Origin: UBA1723 sp045642085
GTDB taxonomy: Bacteria > Bacteroidota > Bacteroidia > Bacteroidales > Paludibacteraceae
Direction of reading: 5' to 3'
DNA: 64,000 nucleotides
Assembly: GCA_045642085.1 (NCBI GenBank)
Contig: JAZUIF010000079.1
Span: 40,287 to 104,286, forward strand
Part shown: one piece after another, positions 1 to 9,316 of the stretch
How the letters are laid out: every line of letters begins with the position of its first letter
Position numbering within the stretch: the first letter of the stretch is position 1
Notes under the pieces: generated by a model
Databases searched by the model: none
What the model saw: only the letters and a program-made list of their open reading frames with translations
What the model was told of the DNA's origin: nothing
Translations under genes and position numbers: made by a program

Positions 1-771
1 ATTCATAAAATCCTCACAACGAATTGTCTTTCCAACCACGATGTCGAAATGAGAAAATTTGTTGTTGTACATTTCGTCAGCCAGATAGAGCATCTCAATG
101 TTCTGTCGTATTCCAAGTTTCGTTCGCCAATACGCAAGATTATAAAAAAAGTCAGAATTTCGTCCGTTGAAATAAAGAGGGACGATATCCCTTTTATGCT
201 CTATGCTCTTTGTTAAAAAACTCTTTTTCCATTCCAAGTCGACAATGTTCCAATTCGCATCCCTACGTGACACTTTGCCTGCAGGGAAATAAAGAACCGG
301 AGTGCTGCTCTCCATACAATCGTCGATAAGATTGACACTCTCTTTATTCTGCTTCTTGCTTACTACATTTACTGGAATAAACAGCGATTTCATCGGTGAA
401 ATATACATCAAAAGATCGTTGACTACGGCTTTTGCTTCTCCGTATTTGTCGCAAAGCATTTTCAACAGAACTATTCCGTCCAGACCACCTAAAGCATGGT
501 TGCAAACAAATGTTTTTCTTTCATCGTCTGGTAGGTTGCTCAAGCCGTCAACGCTATAAGAAATCCCCAATTCATCGAGAAAACTGTTGATGAAATCTTT
601 CCCGTCGTCATCCCAATGATTTGAAAAAAAAGCGTTGAGATCATCTTCATGGACTATACGTTTCAAATAGGAGATTAAAAAGCCAGGCATCTTCTTTTTC
701 AAGGAGGGTGCTTTTGCCTCAAGAACCGCCTCTATGTCGATATACTTACCTGTCATTTTGTAATTTCTCAT
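1..771 (-). CDS. PlsC-type lysophospholipid/lipid acyltransferase (partial, C-terminus beyond window)
   Basis: This gene runs off the left edge; 257 codons are open from the ATG at 771 to base 1 with no stop. It probably transfers an acyl chain to a lipid acceptor at the inner membrane. The protein has an NHALGGLDG motif, the Bacteroidetes form of the acyltransferase NHx4-5D catalytic block, and further on FPAGKVSRR, matching the family's third block. Families with these motifs include the PlsC-like 'hemolysin' acyltransferases, some of which make ornithine or glycine lipids in Bacteroides. Which acceptor is used here cannot be told. A second in-frame ATG lies at 756. The gene is divergent from the methyltransferase, sharing a 118-base gap. 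Confidence 0.72.
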   Translation of the reverse strand, partial: MRNYKMTGKYIDIEAVLEAKAPSLKKKMPGFLISYLKRIVHEDDLNAFFSNHWDDDGKDFINSFLDELGISYSVDGLSNLPDDERKTFVCNHALGGLDGIVLLKMLCDKYGEAKAVVNDLLMYISPMKSLFIPVNVVSKKQNKESVNLIDDCMESSTPVLYFPAGKVSRRDANWNIVDLEWKKSFLTKSIEHKRDIVPLYFNGRNSDFFYNLAYWRTKLGIRQNIEMLYLADEMYNNKFSHFDIVVGKTIRCEDFMN

Positions 772-857
772 AGCATAATATATGGCAAATATACATTTTT
801 TATTACGAAAGGAGATATAAGTGTTGAATTATGCCGTCAACTTTAATTACTTTTTTC

Positions 858-865
858 TATTTTTG
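858..865 (+). promoter_or_regulatory. Bacteroidetes -7 promoter element for menG
   Basis: TATTTTTG matches the Bacteroidetes consensus TAnnTTTG and ends 24 bases before the chosen ATG at 890. No clear TTG element is seen at the usual distance upstream. Confidence 0.45.
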
Positions 866-889
866 CCTAAAATTAAACTCTATACAAAT

Positions 890-1633
890 ATGTCTGATTT
901 TAAATGTGAGGATGTAAAGCCTTTTGAATCATCTGCGAGTGGCAAGACACAGCAGGTGGAGCAGATGTTTGATGATATCGCTCCGCACTACGACACCATG
1001 AATCGTCTGATGTCGTTGGGCCAAGATAAAAGCTGGCGTCAGAAGGCTATCAAACGTTTGAAGCAGACTAATCCCAATACTATTCTTGACGTAGCTACCG
1101 GTACTGCCGACTTCGCTCTCTCGGCTTATGACGCTATTGAACCGGCACGTATCGTAGGTATTGATATCTCAGAGGAGATGATTCGTGTAGGCGAAAAGAA
1201 GGTGAAAGCTGCAAAAAAGAGCGATTTCATCGACCTTATGCGTGCAGATTCTATGAATCTCCCATTTGAAGATAAAAGTTTTGATGCGGCGACTGTCGCC
1301 TTTGGTGTTAGAAATTTTGAAAGTCTTGAGAAAGGCTTGTCTGAGATTTGCAGAGTCATCAGAGATGGAGGCTCGCTTGCTATTTTGGAATTGAGTGTTC
1401 CTACTAATCCATTATACAGATTAGGATATCGCATCTTCACCAAAATCTTTATCCCTATCATGGCTAAGATTTTAAAGACAAGCAGCACTGCATACGCATA
1501 TCTTCCTGAATCCATCGATGCCTTTCCTCAGGGTGAGGTGATGAAGAAACTACTTTTAGAAGTCGGATTCAAAGATGTCGAGATCAAGAAATTTACGATG
1601 CAGACATGCACTTTCTATTTTGCGACTAAATAA
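890..1633 (+). CDS. menG: Demethylmenaquinone methyltransferase (UbiE/MenG family)
   Basis: The enzyme C-methylates demethylmenaquinone with S-adenosylmethionine, the last step of menaquinone synthesis, at the cytoplasmic face of the membrane. The 247-residue protein has the SAM-binding motif DVATGTADF at about residues 67-75, the acidic VGIDIS segment that contacts the ribose, and the downstream RVIRDGG and LAILELS blocks typical of UbiE. Length is normal for the family. The frame is open back to a GTG at 821, but the ATG at 890 is preferred because a -7 promoter box lies at 858-865 and the upstream residues look non-coding. The gene is followed after 35 bases by the DUF1015 gene and may be co-transcribed with it. 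An anaerobic Bacteroidales would use menaquinone, so menG fits better than ubiE. Confidence 0.9.
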   Translation: MSDFKCEDVKPFESSASGKTQQVEQMFDDIAPHYDTMNRLMSLGQDKSWRQKAIKRLKQTNPNTILDVATGTADFALSAYDAIEPARIVGIDISEEMIRVGEKKVKAAKKSDFIDLMRADSMNLPFEDKSFDAATVAFGVRNFESLEKGLSEICRVIRDGGSLAILELSVPTNPLYRLGYRIFTKIFIPIMAKILKTSSTAYAYLPESIDAFPQGEVMKKLLLEVGFKDVEIKKFTMQTCTFYFATK

Positions 1634-1668
1634 CGATAACGAAAACAATAACTAAAACGAAATAAGAA

Positions 1669-2916
1669 ATGGCAATAGTAAAACCATTTAAGGGTATCCG
1701 CCCACCTAAAGATTTGGTGGAGCAGGTAGAGAGCCGTCCATACGACGTGCTTAACAGCGAGGAGGCACGTGAGGAGGCTAAAGGTAATGAGAAGTCTCTT
1801 TACCATATCATCAAGCCAGAAATCGACTTCCCAGAGGGAACAAGTGAATACGATCCACGCGTTTACGAGAAGGCTGCACAGAACTTCCAGATGTTCCAGG
1901 ATAAGGGATGGTTGGTACAGGATGAGAAGGAGCAGTACTACATCTACGCTCAGACAATGAACGGCAAGACTCAGTATGGTCTTGTAGTTTGTGCATACGT
2001 TGACGACTATATGACAGGCGTTATCAAGAAGCATGAGCTTACACGTCGCGACAAGGAGGAAGATAGAATGAAGCATGTTCGCGTCAACAACGCTAACATT
2101 GAGCCTGTATTCTTCGCTTATCCAGACAACGCAGTTCTTGACAAGCTTGTTGCTAAATACGCATCTTCAACTCCAGTTTACGATTTCATTGCTCCAATCG
2201 ATGGTTTCGGACACCAGTTCTGGATCATCAGCGACGACGCTGACATCAAGACTGTAACAGAGGAGTTCGGTAAGATGAAGAACCTTTACATCGCCGACGG
2301 TCACCACCGTTCTGCAGCCGCAGCTCTTGTAGGTGACGAAAAGAGAAAGCAGAACCCTAACCACAAGGGAGATGAGGAGTACAACTACTTCATGGCAGTT
2401 TGCTTCCCTGCAAGCCAGCTAACAATCCTTGACTACAACCGTGTGATCCGCGACCTTAACGGTTTGTCAGACGAGCAGTTCCTTGAGGCATTGAAGAAGA
2501 ACTTCGAGGTTGAGTGCAAGGGTGAGGATATGTACAAGCCAAATGCACTTCATAACTTCTCACTTTACCTATCAGGAAAGTGGTATAGCTTGACTGCAAA
2601 GAAGGGCACTTACGACGACAACGATCCAATTGGTGTGCTTGATGTAAGTATTTCATCAAAGCTTATCGTTGACGAGATTTTGAACATCAAGGACCTTCGT
2701 TCTTCTGACAGAATCGACTTCGTAGGTGGTCTACGTGGTTTGAAAGAGTTGAAGAAGAGAGTTGACTCTGGTGAGATGAAGACAGCACTTGCTCTTTACC
2801 CAGTGTCAATGCAGCAGATCATGGACATCGCCGACAGCGGCAACATCATGCCTCCAAAGGCAACTTGGTTCGAGCCAAAGCTTCGTTCAGGTCTTTGTAT
2901 CCACAAGTTGGTATAA
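1669..2916 (+). CDS. DUF1015 family protein
   Basis: A 415-residue cytoplasmic protein with the features of the DUF1015 family: N-terminal IVKPFKGIRPP and RPYDVLNSEEAREEA, a central YIADGHHRSAAA motif, and a C-terminal DIADSGNIMPPKATWFEPK block. The biochemical function of the family is not established. In Bacteroides relatives it commonly sits beside serine biosynthesis genes (serC, serA), but not here. Codon use is strongly biased (AAC, TAC, CAG, AAG, CTT), like the aldolase gene, which suggests high expression. A rho-independent terminator follows directly. Confidence 0.88.
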   Translation: MAIVKPFKGIRPPKDLVEQVESRPYDVLNSEEAREEAKGNEKSLYHIIKPEIDFPEGTSEYDPRVYEKAAQNFQMFQDKGWLVQDEKEQYYIYAQTMNGKTQYGLVVCAYVDDYMTGVIKKHELTRRDKEEDRMKHVRVNNANIEPVFFAYPDNAVLDKLVAKYASSTPVYDFIAPIDGFGHQFWIISDDADIKTVTEEFGKMKNLYIADGHHRSAAAALVGDEKRKQNPNHKGDEEYNYFMAVCFPASQLTILDYNRVIRDLNGLSDEQFLEALKKNFEVECKGEDMYKPNALHNFSLYLSGKWYSLTAKKGTYDDNDPIGVLDVSISSKLIVDEILNIKDLRSSDRIDFVGGLRGLKELKKRVDSGEMKTALALYPVSMQQIMDIADSGNIMPPKATWFEPKLRSGLCIHKLV

Positions 2917-2938
2917 TCAACAGATCTTATACATATGT

Positions 2939-2973
2939 AAGGCGGGTCTTGTTAAGATCCGCCTTGTTTTTTA
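2939..2973 (+). terminator. Rho-independent terminator after the DUF1015 gene
   Basis: A 12-base-pair stem (AAGGCGGGTCTT with AAGATCCGCCTT, one G-T pair) encloses a GTT loop and is followed by a T-rich run. Confidence 0.85.
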
Positions 2974-3089
2974 TGCAACAAGGTGCTTTGAGAAATCGTA
3001 AATAAATGATATTGCATGACAATGTTAATTATCATTAAATTTCGAAATAAAACTTTATTTGTGCTGTTTTTTCTAGAACGAAATAATCA

Positions 3090-3097
3090 TACTTTTG
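3090..3097 (+). promoter_or_regulatory. -7 promoter element upstream of the barrel protein gene
   Basis: TACTTTTG matches TAnnTTTG and lies 80 bases before the start codon. The 5' leader between them contains an approximate hairpin (TCCCCAA at about 3124 with TTGGGGGA near 3150). It could shape or stabilise the mRNA. Confidence 0.5.
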
Positions 3098-3177
3098 CGA
3101 AAAAATCACAAGGAGTTAAAATCCCCAACTTTTTGTAGATAGGTATTTGGGGGAGTATTAAAGTATTAAATTAAAGT

Positions 3178-3978
3178 ATGAAAAAGTTATTTTTGCTAGT
3201 TGCGACATTGTTTAGTTTATCTACCTCGTCATTTGCCGCAAGCCTTGAGCAGGGAGAAGACACAGGATTTGGTTTGAAATTCCATGCTGGTTTCTGCTCT
3301 GGTAGTTTTGGTGAGACAGAGAAGAATGGTAAAACCACACCAGTTGTAAGTGGTGATGCTACGGTTAAAAACACACCTTTGTTTGGCTTAAGCATGGACA
3401 ATCGTTGGTACGTGGCAAATCCAGGTCGTTTCGGAATTGGTATCGACGCACGTTGGTTGGATGGTGCAGTAGGAAAGTCAACTATGTCTTACAAAGATGT
3501 TGACTATGCGAAGACAACAAACATTGAGTTAGGCATGATTATGCCAGGAGTTGTCGGAACATTCTATTTAGGCAACAATATGGCGCTTGACCTATTCTAC
3601 AACATCGGACCAAGCGTATTCGTACAGATGGATGAGGGTCTTGTTGATGCTGCTAGTGATGCAAAAGATATCACAGATAAGAATAAGACAGGCAACTTGA
3701 CAAAGGAGGACCTAGCTAATAAGAATAACACTTATAATGCAGTCAACGACGCTCTAGACAATACATATTTTGATTTCGGTATTTCACATTTCGTAGGAGC
3801 AGCATTCCGTTTCAAAGTGTTCCAGGCAGGTGTTGAGTACAACATTGCGAAATTGAAGAGAATGGATTGGGGCGACAGCAGCGCTGACGATTATGGTAAT
3901 GTCAACATTGACATTAACGATGCAACGATGAAGGTTAATCGAAACAGCCTTCGAGTATTCTTGGGATTCAAGTTCTAA
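3178..3978 (+). CDS. Secreted outer-membrane beta-barrel-type protein
   Basis: A 266-residue protein with a clear Sec signal peptide (MKKLFLLVATLFSLSTSSFA, cleavage around residue 20). The mature part alternates hydrophobic and polar residues in repeated strands (for example MALDLFYNIGPSVFVQM and FRFKVFQAGVEYNIAKL). It ends with a strand finishing in phenylalanine (FLGFKF), the usual C-terminal signature of outer-membrane barrels. A hydrophilic Asp/Lys/Asn-rich stretch at about 155-185 may be an extracellular loop. I do not recognise a specific family beyond OmpW/porin-like small barrels. It is a single-gene unit with its own promoter and a terminator just after the stop. Confidence 0.7.
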   Translation: MKKLFLLVATLFSLSTSSFAASLEQGEDTGFGLKFHAGFCSGSFGETEKNGKTTPVVSGDATVKNTPLFGLSMDNRWYVANPGRFGIGIDARWLDGAVGKSTMSYKDVDYAKTTNIELGMIMPGVVGTFYLGNNMALDLFYNIGPSVFVQMDEGLVDAASDAKDITDKNKTGNLTKEDLANKNNTYNAVNDALDNTYFDFGISHFVGAAFRFKVFQAGVEYNIAKLKRMDWGDSSADDYGNVNIDINDATMKVNRNSLRVFLGFKF

Positions 3979-3987
3979 AACAAATAT

Positions 3988-4018
3988 AAGGTGGGTCAAT
4001 CGACTCGCCTTTATTTGC
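3988..4018 (+). terminator. Probable terminator after the barrel protein gene
   Basis: AAGGTGGGTC pairs with GACTCGCCTT through ten pairs (two G-T) around an AATC loop, followed by TTATTTG. The arm sequence resembles the terminators at 2939 and 11178. Confidence 0.6.
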
Positions 4019-4099
4019 CTAAAATATACGTTGTTGCTTAGCACAAGTATATTTGTTCATCAATGAAAGCATCTTTGATTAATTGCGAAAAATAGAAAA

Positions 4100-7000
4100 A
4101 TGAGAAAAAGATTATTCTTTTATGGATTGTTTGGACTTATGTTCAACCTCCAATTAGCTTACGGGCAAAGTGCAAATCCTCGTTCTAATGTAATGAGGAA
4201 CAAGCCACAAGTGTATCATAAATCAGGTCAAAAGGATCCTCACAAAAGAAATGTGAGCAAAGCTGCATATGTAGGAGGAGAAATACTTGTCAAATTCAAA
4301 CAAGACATCCAGATTCCTAATGTCTCTGATGGTGAATCTCTTCGTTCATCCACCCCTCTTCATATAGCATTTCAGGAGCTAGGAGTAAAAAACGTAAAGC
4401 CAATTCCAATAGCCACACCTAAAACCGAATCGAGAAGCAATTCGACTATAAAATCCAACACGTACAAAATATCATTCGACACGACGCTTATGTCGACTGG
4501 CGAAGCCATTGAGTACATGAAAAAGTTAGATGAAGTGCTTATCGCAGAGCCCAATTATATAAGGAAAGCCTATAATGCACCCATTACTGGAGAATCAAAC
4601 CCATTGTTTTCACAGCAATGGGCAATAAAAGCAACCAGAATTGAAGAATTATGGAAAGTCCCGACAATCACTAACAAGCGTCCAGTAATAGCAATTATCG
4701 ACACTGGTCTTGACGCTGACCACGATGAATTCTCCGGAAATTTGTGGATTAACGAAGCAGAAGCTAACGGGAAACCAGGTGTTGATGAAGATGGAAATGG
4801 TTATATCGACGATATCAACGGGTTCGACATGCTCTTTCATAGTGGTGTCATTAGTGATTCTGCTGGACATGGCACACACTGTTCTGGTATCGCAGCCGCA
4901 AAAGATAACAACAAAGGTATAATCGGAATGAATCCAGATGCATTAATCATGCCTGTAAGAGTATTAGACATAGATGGCTTTGGCGAATCTGAGTCTATTA
5001 TCGAGGGATTAAATTATGCTGTTGCAAATGGAGCAGACGTCATCAGTTTGAGTCTTGGAGGCTATGAATACTCCGAAATTGAATATGAAGCATATAAAGA
5101 AGCCAGCAAGCATGCAATTATAGTGGCAGCCGCTGGTAATGAAAGCGTAGGAATAGAAAGTCGTTTAGCAAGCTTTCCTGGTGCATATCCATCTGTCTTA
5201 GGAGTTATGTCATCAGACAGCGTCAACAATATTTCTTGGTTCTCCAACAAAGACGAAGATGGTCCATTTTTCTCTGACATGACAAAAGGTTTGGAGACGT
5301 TCAACTATGAGCTGTATGCCCCAGGTTCGGGAATAGTGAGCACAGTCCCATCAGGGTATGATGTTTACAGCGGAACATCCATGTCGACACCTTGTGTAGC
5401 CGGCATCATATCCCGTCTGTTGCAATGTAAGAAATATGATGACCGTCAAACTTTAAAATTTGATCTAATCAATGCTTGCAAATCGGGTTGTATAGACGCG
5501 ATGAAAGCATACGAAGGTTATAAAAAAAGCGATTTTTCCGCATATTTGTTAGCAATACAATACACAAAAGAAGATGGAGAGGAGTTGAAAGAAGGAATCA
5601 AACCAGGGAGCACGGTTTACGCATATCCAGTCTTTGTGAATTATGGGGAGCCAGTAGACAATATAAAAATCAAATTCTCAGACCCAGATTCTCTTTCCAT
5701 CACAAATGGAGAACTAACAATTGATCGCATTGGAACAAATGACACAGTCAAAGTCGGACCTGTGAAATTAGAAATATACGATGAAATCGCAGAAATTGAA
5801 ATAAATGTGGATTCGATAGGAGCTTCTGATCTTATTGATCATGATTCTGTTAATTATTTAGGCAAGGTGTCATTCAATGTTACTACCACAATAGAAGGAA
5901 AGACAACTGTAATGCATAAGAATCTGTATGACTTTGAAGTGGTTCATTATGATTGGGAGGATGATTATGAAGAAGAAATCATACAAAAAAATCACACAAC
6001 TATTATGCGTAGATTTGTTGATGTGGACGAATCTCTTTTCATACCAGAAGGAGACACTTTGATTATCAGACAAGGAACAAGGGTGCATTTGGGATCTGGC
6101 GTGGATTTAATCTGCGAAGGAAAACTTATATGTGAATATGACACATTGGGGGCTTCTTGTTACTTTAATCAGACAGTCATATCTGGGTTCTACGCTGGAA
6201 ATGTCTCCTTCAAAGATACGATTGAAGGCATAAAATTCGAAAATCTTATTTTCCAAAAAGACGGTTTTTTAAATGGCAATTTCAAAGCATGTGAATTTGT
6301 CAATTATTATGACATGGGAACGACTAGCTCAGAAAATGGACTATTCGCTCAAAATTGTACATTCGATTACTGTAAAGTATCTTTGGAAGCAAAGCATCTT
6401 TTCAAGAACTGTAAATTCTCCAACTCCACACTTACGAATCTTATCCAGACTGACATGGATGACGATGCAATACAATTCTTGCCAAGTTTGAGTTGTATGG
6501 AGACATGCAACTGTTATAACAACAAATTGGGTGACGTTGATTTTAGCGTCGGCTTTTATAGCGATACTTTTGCAGTCGAAAAGACTGATAACCCATCGTA
6601 TTTGGGAAGTGCGAGCGACGACATAGTCAAGAAAAGCATAATCGATTCCGAACATCAAGAGACCCCTGTCGGGAAAGGAATCGTAGATATCTCCAACAAG
6701 TTAGACAAATATTGTGTGTCAGCTCCACCTATTCTATTACATGCATTTATCAATGGAAAAGAAATACACATAAATCCTGATGGTTCCGAATATATTGAAG
6801 ACACCTTTCCAAAGAGATCTAATATTAGATTGGTGTTCTCTGGTCCTGTAAATAAGAATAGCCTAACCATATCTGAGGGATACGACTTTACTTGGGAATC
6901 TGACACCGTAGTAAATGCTGCCATTTTTTTATCCTTTTTTCTAAAAATTGAGTTTTTGGACAAAAGTAGTTCATTTTCATCCGAATACGTATATTACTTG

Positions 7001-8005
7001 ACAAATCTGATTGACAATGATGACGATATTCTAACGATAGAATGTCAAAATAGCAATCAAATAAAGTTAACTTGGGATACAATCGAAAACACGAAAAACT
7101 ATAATATGATTAACGTGTATGGAAAAAACGTATATATATATGGAACACTGGACGAATTATTGGAACAGATACCTATCGACAATACCGAAATAACATTAAA
7201 ATTAAAGTATGAATATGATGCATTTTTCCTTAGGTTAACAAATGATGAAGAGGAGGAAGAAGACATCTACCATGTGGCATTTAATGAATGTGAATTTGAT
7301 TTCGAAGATCGGTATGAAGGTGAAGAAGATTGTGGAATAGATATCGATCTAACTACAGCACTTAGTGTCATCAATTTTGTACTAGATGAGAGACTAAGTT
7401 TTTTCGAAAAAAATTTGTTATGTTACGACTTTACTTCAGATGGGAAAATCAACATTCAGGATTTCGTAAATGTTTACAACACATACAGAGATGATATTGA
7501 TCCGTCAAGCACTTCAGGAAATGCTGAATATATTATACAAGATAGTATTCTATATGTTAATACAGACACTCCTATCTCCGCCATAGAAGCTTATTTTGAA
7601 GCGACAGACAAAAGTATAATCGAGCCACAATCAGGTCTGGACAATATGGAACATTTTGTCAATCAACAAGGAAATGGAGATTGCCAATTGTTAGCATACT
7701 CTTTCAACGGAAGAAAAGTGCCTGCAGGCAAACATCCATTGTTGAAATTTAATGGTGATGTCAATTTGAAGAAAGCGTTGCTATGCAACCAAAACGGAAA
7801 TGAAATAACACTAACAGAAGGCGGTTTTATTGTCAATCCAATAGACCCAATCGAAAAAAAGGACTGCAACCTACGTTACTATAATATTTTAGGTAAAGAA
7901 ATAAGTCCAGATCAGATTGACAAATGTTCTGACATATTCATTCGAGCGGTTGAACATGACGGCAAACTTGAAGAATCGTCAAAAATAAAAATCATAAAGC
8001 ACTAA
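4100..8005 (+). CDS. Secreted subtilisin-like (S8) serine protease, multidomain
   Basis: A 1301-residue exported protease. After the signal peptide (about 1-22) comes a propeptide-like region (GGEILVKFK, about 57-150). The S8 catalytic domain follows at about 165-470. The triad is visible as Asp201 in IAIIDTG, His257 in GHGTHCSG and Ser427 in GTSMSTP, with the oxyanion Asn in AAAGNES, so it should be active. The remaining 800 residues are beta-rich and Asp/Glu-rich. A pair of dockerin- or EF-hand-like calcium segments lies at about 1077-1130 (ending in DFTSDGKINIQDF). The C-terminus (about 1250-1301; NLRYYNILGKEI, KIKIIKH) resembles a diverged T9SS sorting domain. It probably acts at the cell surface or outside. 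Substrate is unknown. Confidence 0.85.
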   Translation: MRKRLFFYGLFGLMFNLQLAYGQSANPRSNVMRNKPQVYHKSGQKDPHKRNVSKAAYVGGEILVKFKQDIQIPNVSDGESLRSSTPLHIAFQELGVKNVKPIPIATPKTESRSNSTIKSNTYKISFDTTLMSTGEAIEYMKKLDEVLIAEPNYIRKAYNAPITGESNPLFSQQWAIKATRIEELWKVPTITNKRPVIAIIDTGLDADHDEFSGNLWINEAEANGKPGVDEDGNGYIDDINGFDMLFHSGVISDSAGHGTHCSGIAAAKDNNKGIIGMNPDALIMPVRVLDIDGFGESESIIEGLNYAVANGADVISLSLGGYEYSEIEYEAYKEASKHAIIVAAAGNESVGIESRLASFPGAYPSVLGVMSSDSVNNISWFSNKDEDGPFFSDMTKGLETFNYELYAPGSGIVSTVPSGYDVYSGTSMSTPCVAGIISRLLQCKKYDDRQTLKFDLINACKSGCIDAMKAYEGYKKSDFSAYLLAIQYTKEDGEELKEGIKPGSTVYAYPVFVNYGEPVDNIKIKFSDPDSLSITNGELTIDRIGTNDTVKVGPVKLEIYDEIAEIEINVDSIGASDLIDHDSVNYLGKVSFNVTTTIEGKTTVMHKNLYDFEVVHYDWEDDYEEEIIQKNHTTIMRRFVDVDESLFIPEGDTLIIRQGTRVHLGSGVDLICEGKLICEYDTLGASCYFNQTVISGFYAGNVSFKDTIEGIKFENLIFQKDGFLNGNFKACEFVNYYDMGTTSSENGLFAQNCTFDYCKVSLEAKHLFKNCKFSNSTLTNLIQTDMDDDAIQFLPSLSCMETCNCYNNKLGDVDFSVGFYSDTFAVEKTDNPSYLGSASDDIVKKSIIDSEHQETPVGKGIVDISNKLDKYCVSAPPILLHAFINGKEIHINPDGSEYIEDTFPKRSNIRLVFSGPVNKNSLTISEGYDFTWESDTVVNAAIFLSFFLKIEFLDKSSSFSSEYVYYLTNLIDNDDDILTIECQNSNQIKLTWDTIENTKNYNMINVYGKNVYIYGTLDELLEQIPIDNTEITLKLKYEYDAFFLRLTNDEEEEEDIYHVAFNECEFDFEDRYEGEEDCGIDIDLTTALSVINFVLDERLSFFEKNLLCYDFTSDGKINIQDFVNVYNTYRDDIDPSSTSGNAEYIIQDSILYVNTDTPISAIEAYFEATDKSIIEPQSGLDNMEHFVNQQGNGDCQLLAYSFNGRKVPAGKHPLLKFNGDVNLKKALLCNQNGNEITLTEGGFIVNPIDPIEKKDCNLRYYNILGKEISPDQIDKCSDIFIRAVEHDGKLEESSKIKIIKH

Positions 8006-8134
8006 TATAAGGGGTTACGTGAAGTGTATATGGTCAATCCCTTGTAGGTCGTCCAGAAGAATCCGTTGTATGCGTGGAGTCTCTTTTTTAATAAAAAGTT
8101 GAGTCGCAAACACGTATACAAAAAGAAAAATTAT

Positions 8135-8142
8135 TATTTTTG
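8135..8142 (+). promoter_or_regulatory. -7 promoter element for fba
   Basis: TATTTTTG matches TAnnTTTG, 40 bases upstream of the ATG in an AT-rich leader. The -33 element is not clear. Confidence 0.5.
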
Positions 8143-8182
8143 TTGGCAGATAATAACGAAAAATATTTAATTTTTTCATAAA

Positions 8183-9190
8183 ATGGTAAATTACAAAGAG
8201 TTAGGCTTGGTAAACACTAAGGAAATGTTTGCTAAGGCACTTAAGGGCGGTTACGCTGTCCCAGCTTTCAACTTCAACAACCTTGAGCAGCTTCAGGCTA
8301 TCGTAACTGCAGCAGCTACAGAGAAGTCACCAGTTATCCTTCAGGTTTCTAAGGGTGCTCGTAACTACGCTAACGGAACTATCCTTCGTTACCTAGGTAT
8401 GGCAGCTGTAGAGTACGCTAAGGAGCTAGGTTGGGAGAAGCCACAGATCGTTCTTCACTTGGATCACGGTGATTCATTCGAGCTTTGCAAGGATTGTATC
8501 GATAACGGATTCTCTTCAGTTATGATCGACGGTTCTCACCTTCCATACGAGGAGAACGTTGCTCTAACAAAGAAGGTTTGTGACTACGCACACCAGCACG
8601 GTGTAACTGTAGAGGGTGAGCTTGGTGTATTGGCTGGTGTTGAGGATGAGGTTTCTGCAGACCACCACACTTACACTAACCCTGAGGAGGTTATCGACTT
8701 CGCTACTCGCACAGGTTGTGACTCTCTAGCTATCTCTATCGGTACTTCACACGGTGCTTACAAGTTCACTCCAGAGCAGTGTACTCGTAACGCTGAGGGT
8801 AAGCTTGTTCCTCCACCATTGGCATTCGACGTTCTTGAGGGTGTTATGGAGAAGTTTGCTGCACAGGGTGGTTTCCCTATCGTTCTTCACGGTTCTTCTT
8901 CAGTTCCTGAGGAGTACGTTGAGATGTGCAACCAGTTCGGTGGTAAGTTGCCAAACGCAATCGGTATTCCTGAGTCAGAGCTTACTAAGGCTTCTAAGTC
9001 AGCTGTATGTAAGATCAACATCGACTCAGACTCTCGTCTTGCATTTACAGGTGCTGTTCGTAAGCACTTCGCTGAGCACCCAGATCACTTCGACCCACGT
9101 CAGTACTGTGGTGACGCTCGTAAGGAGATGGTTAAGATGTACACTCACAAGATCGTTAACGTTCTTGGTTCTAAGGGTAAGGCAGAATAA
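8183..9190 (+). CDS. fba: Class II fructose-1,6-bisphosphate aldolase
   Basis: This zinc-dependent aldolase interconverts fructose-1,6-bisphosphate with dihydroxyacetone phosphate and glyceraldehyde-3-phosphate in cytoplasmic glycolysis and gluconeogenesis. The 335-residue protein has the class II landmarks: VPAFNFNN near the N-terminus, the HLDHGD metal and catalytic block, MIDGSHLPYEEN, VEGELG, SIGTSHGAYKF, and the phosphate-binding VLHGSSS and NIDSDSR segments. Length fits the roughly 330-residue class IIB type. Codon use is extremely biased, as expected for a very abundant enzyme. It stands alone between its own promoter and a strong terminator. Confidence 0.95.
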   Translation: MVNYKELGLVNTKEMFAKALKGGYAVPAFNFNNLEQLQAIVTAAATEKSPVILQVSKGARNYANGTILRYLGMAAVEYAKELGWEKPQIVLHLDHGDSFELCKDCIDNGFSSVMIDGSHLPYEENVALTKKVCDYAHQHGVTVEGELGVLAGVEDEVSADHHTYTNPEEVIDFATRTGCDSLAISIGTSHGAYKFTPEQCTRNAEGKLVPPPLAFDVLEGVMEKFAAQGGFPIVLHGSSSVPEEYVEMCNQFGGKLPNAIGIPESELTKASKSAVCKINIDSDSRLAFTGAVRKHFAEHPDHFDPRQYCGDARKEMVKMYTHKIVNVLGSKGKAE

Positions 9191-9215
9191 TCAAGCCAAA
9201 CGAATTAAAAAACTA

Positions 9216-9244
9216 GGGATGCTGTTTTCAGCATCCCTTTTTTG
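9216..9244 (+). terminator. Strong rho-independent terminator after fba
   Basis: A perfect 9-base-pair stem (GGGATGCTG with CAGCATCCC) with a TTTT loop is followed by a run of seven T. The same stem core recurs in the terminator at 20081. Confidence 0.92.
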
Positions 9245-9316
9245 TTCCTAAAAAGAGTGTGCTCATCAGAACACACTCGTAAATAAGCTTTTTATAAATT
9301 AGTTTTTAGCATTTCA

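Noticed and set aside
302..559. Plus-strand frame of 85 codons
   Set aside because: It lies opposite the acyltransferase gene, whose motifs (NHALGGLDG, FPAGKVSRR) are in the minus frame.
1126..1515. Minus-strand frame of 129 codons
   Set aside because: Antisense shadow of menG, which has all family motifs.
8754..9251. 165-codon frame in fba
   Set aside because: Ser/Leu-rich +2 frame shadow caused by strong codon bias in fba.
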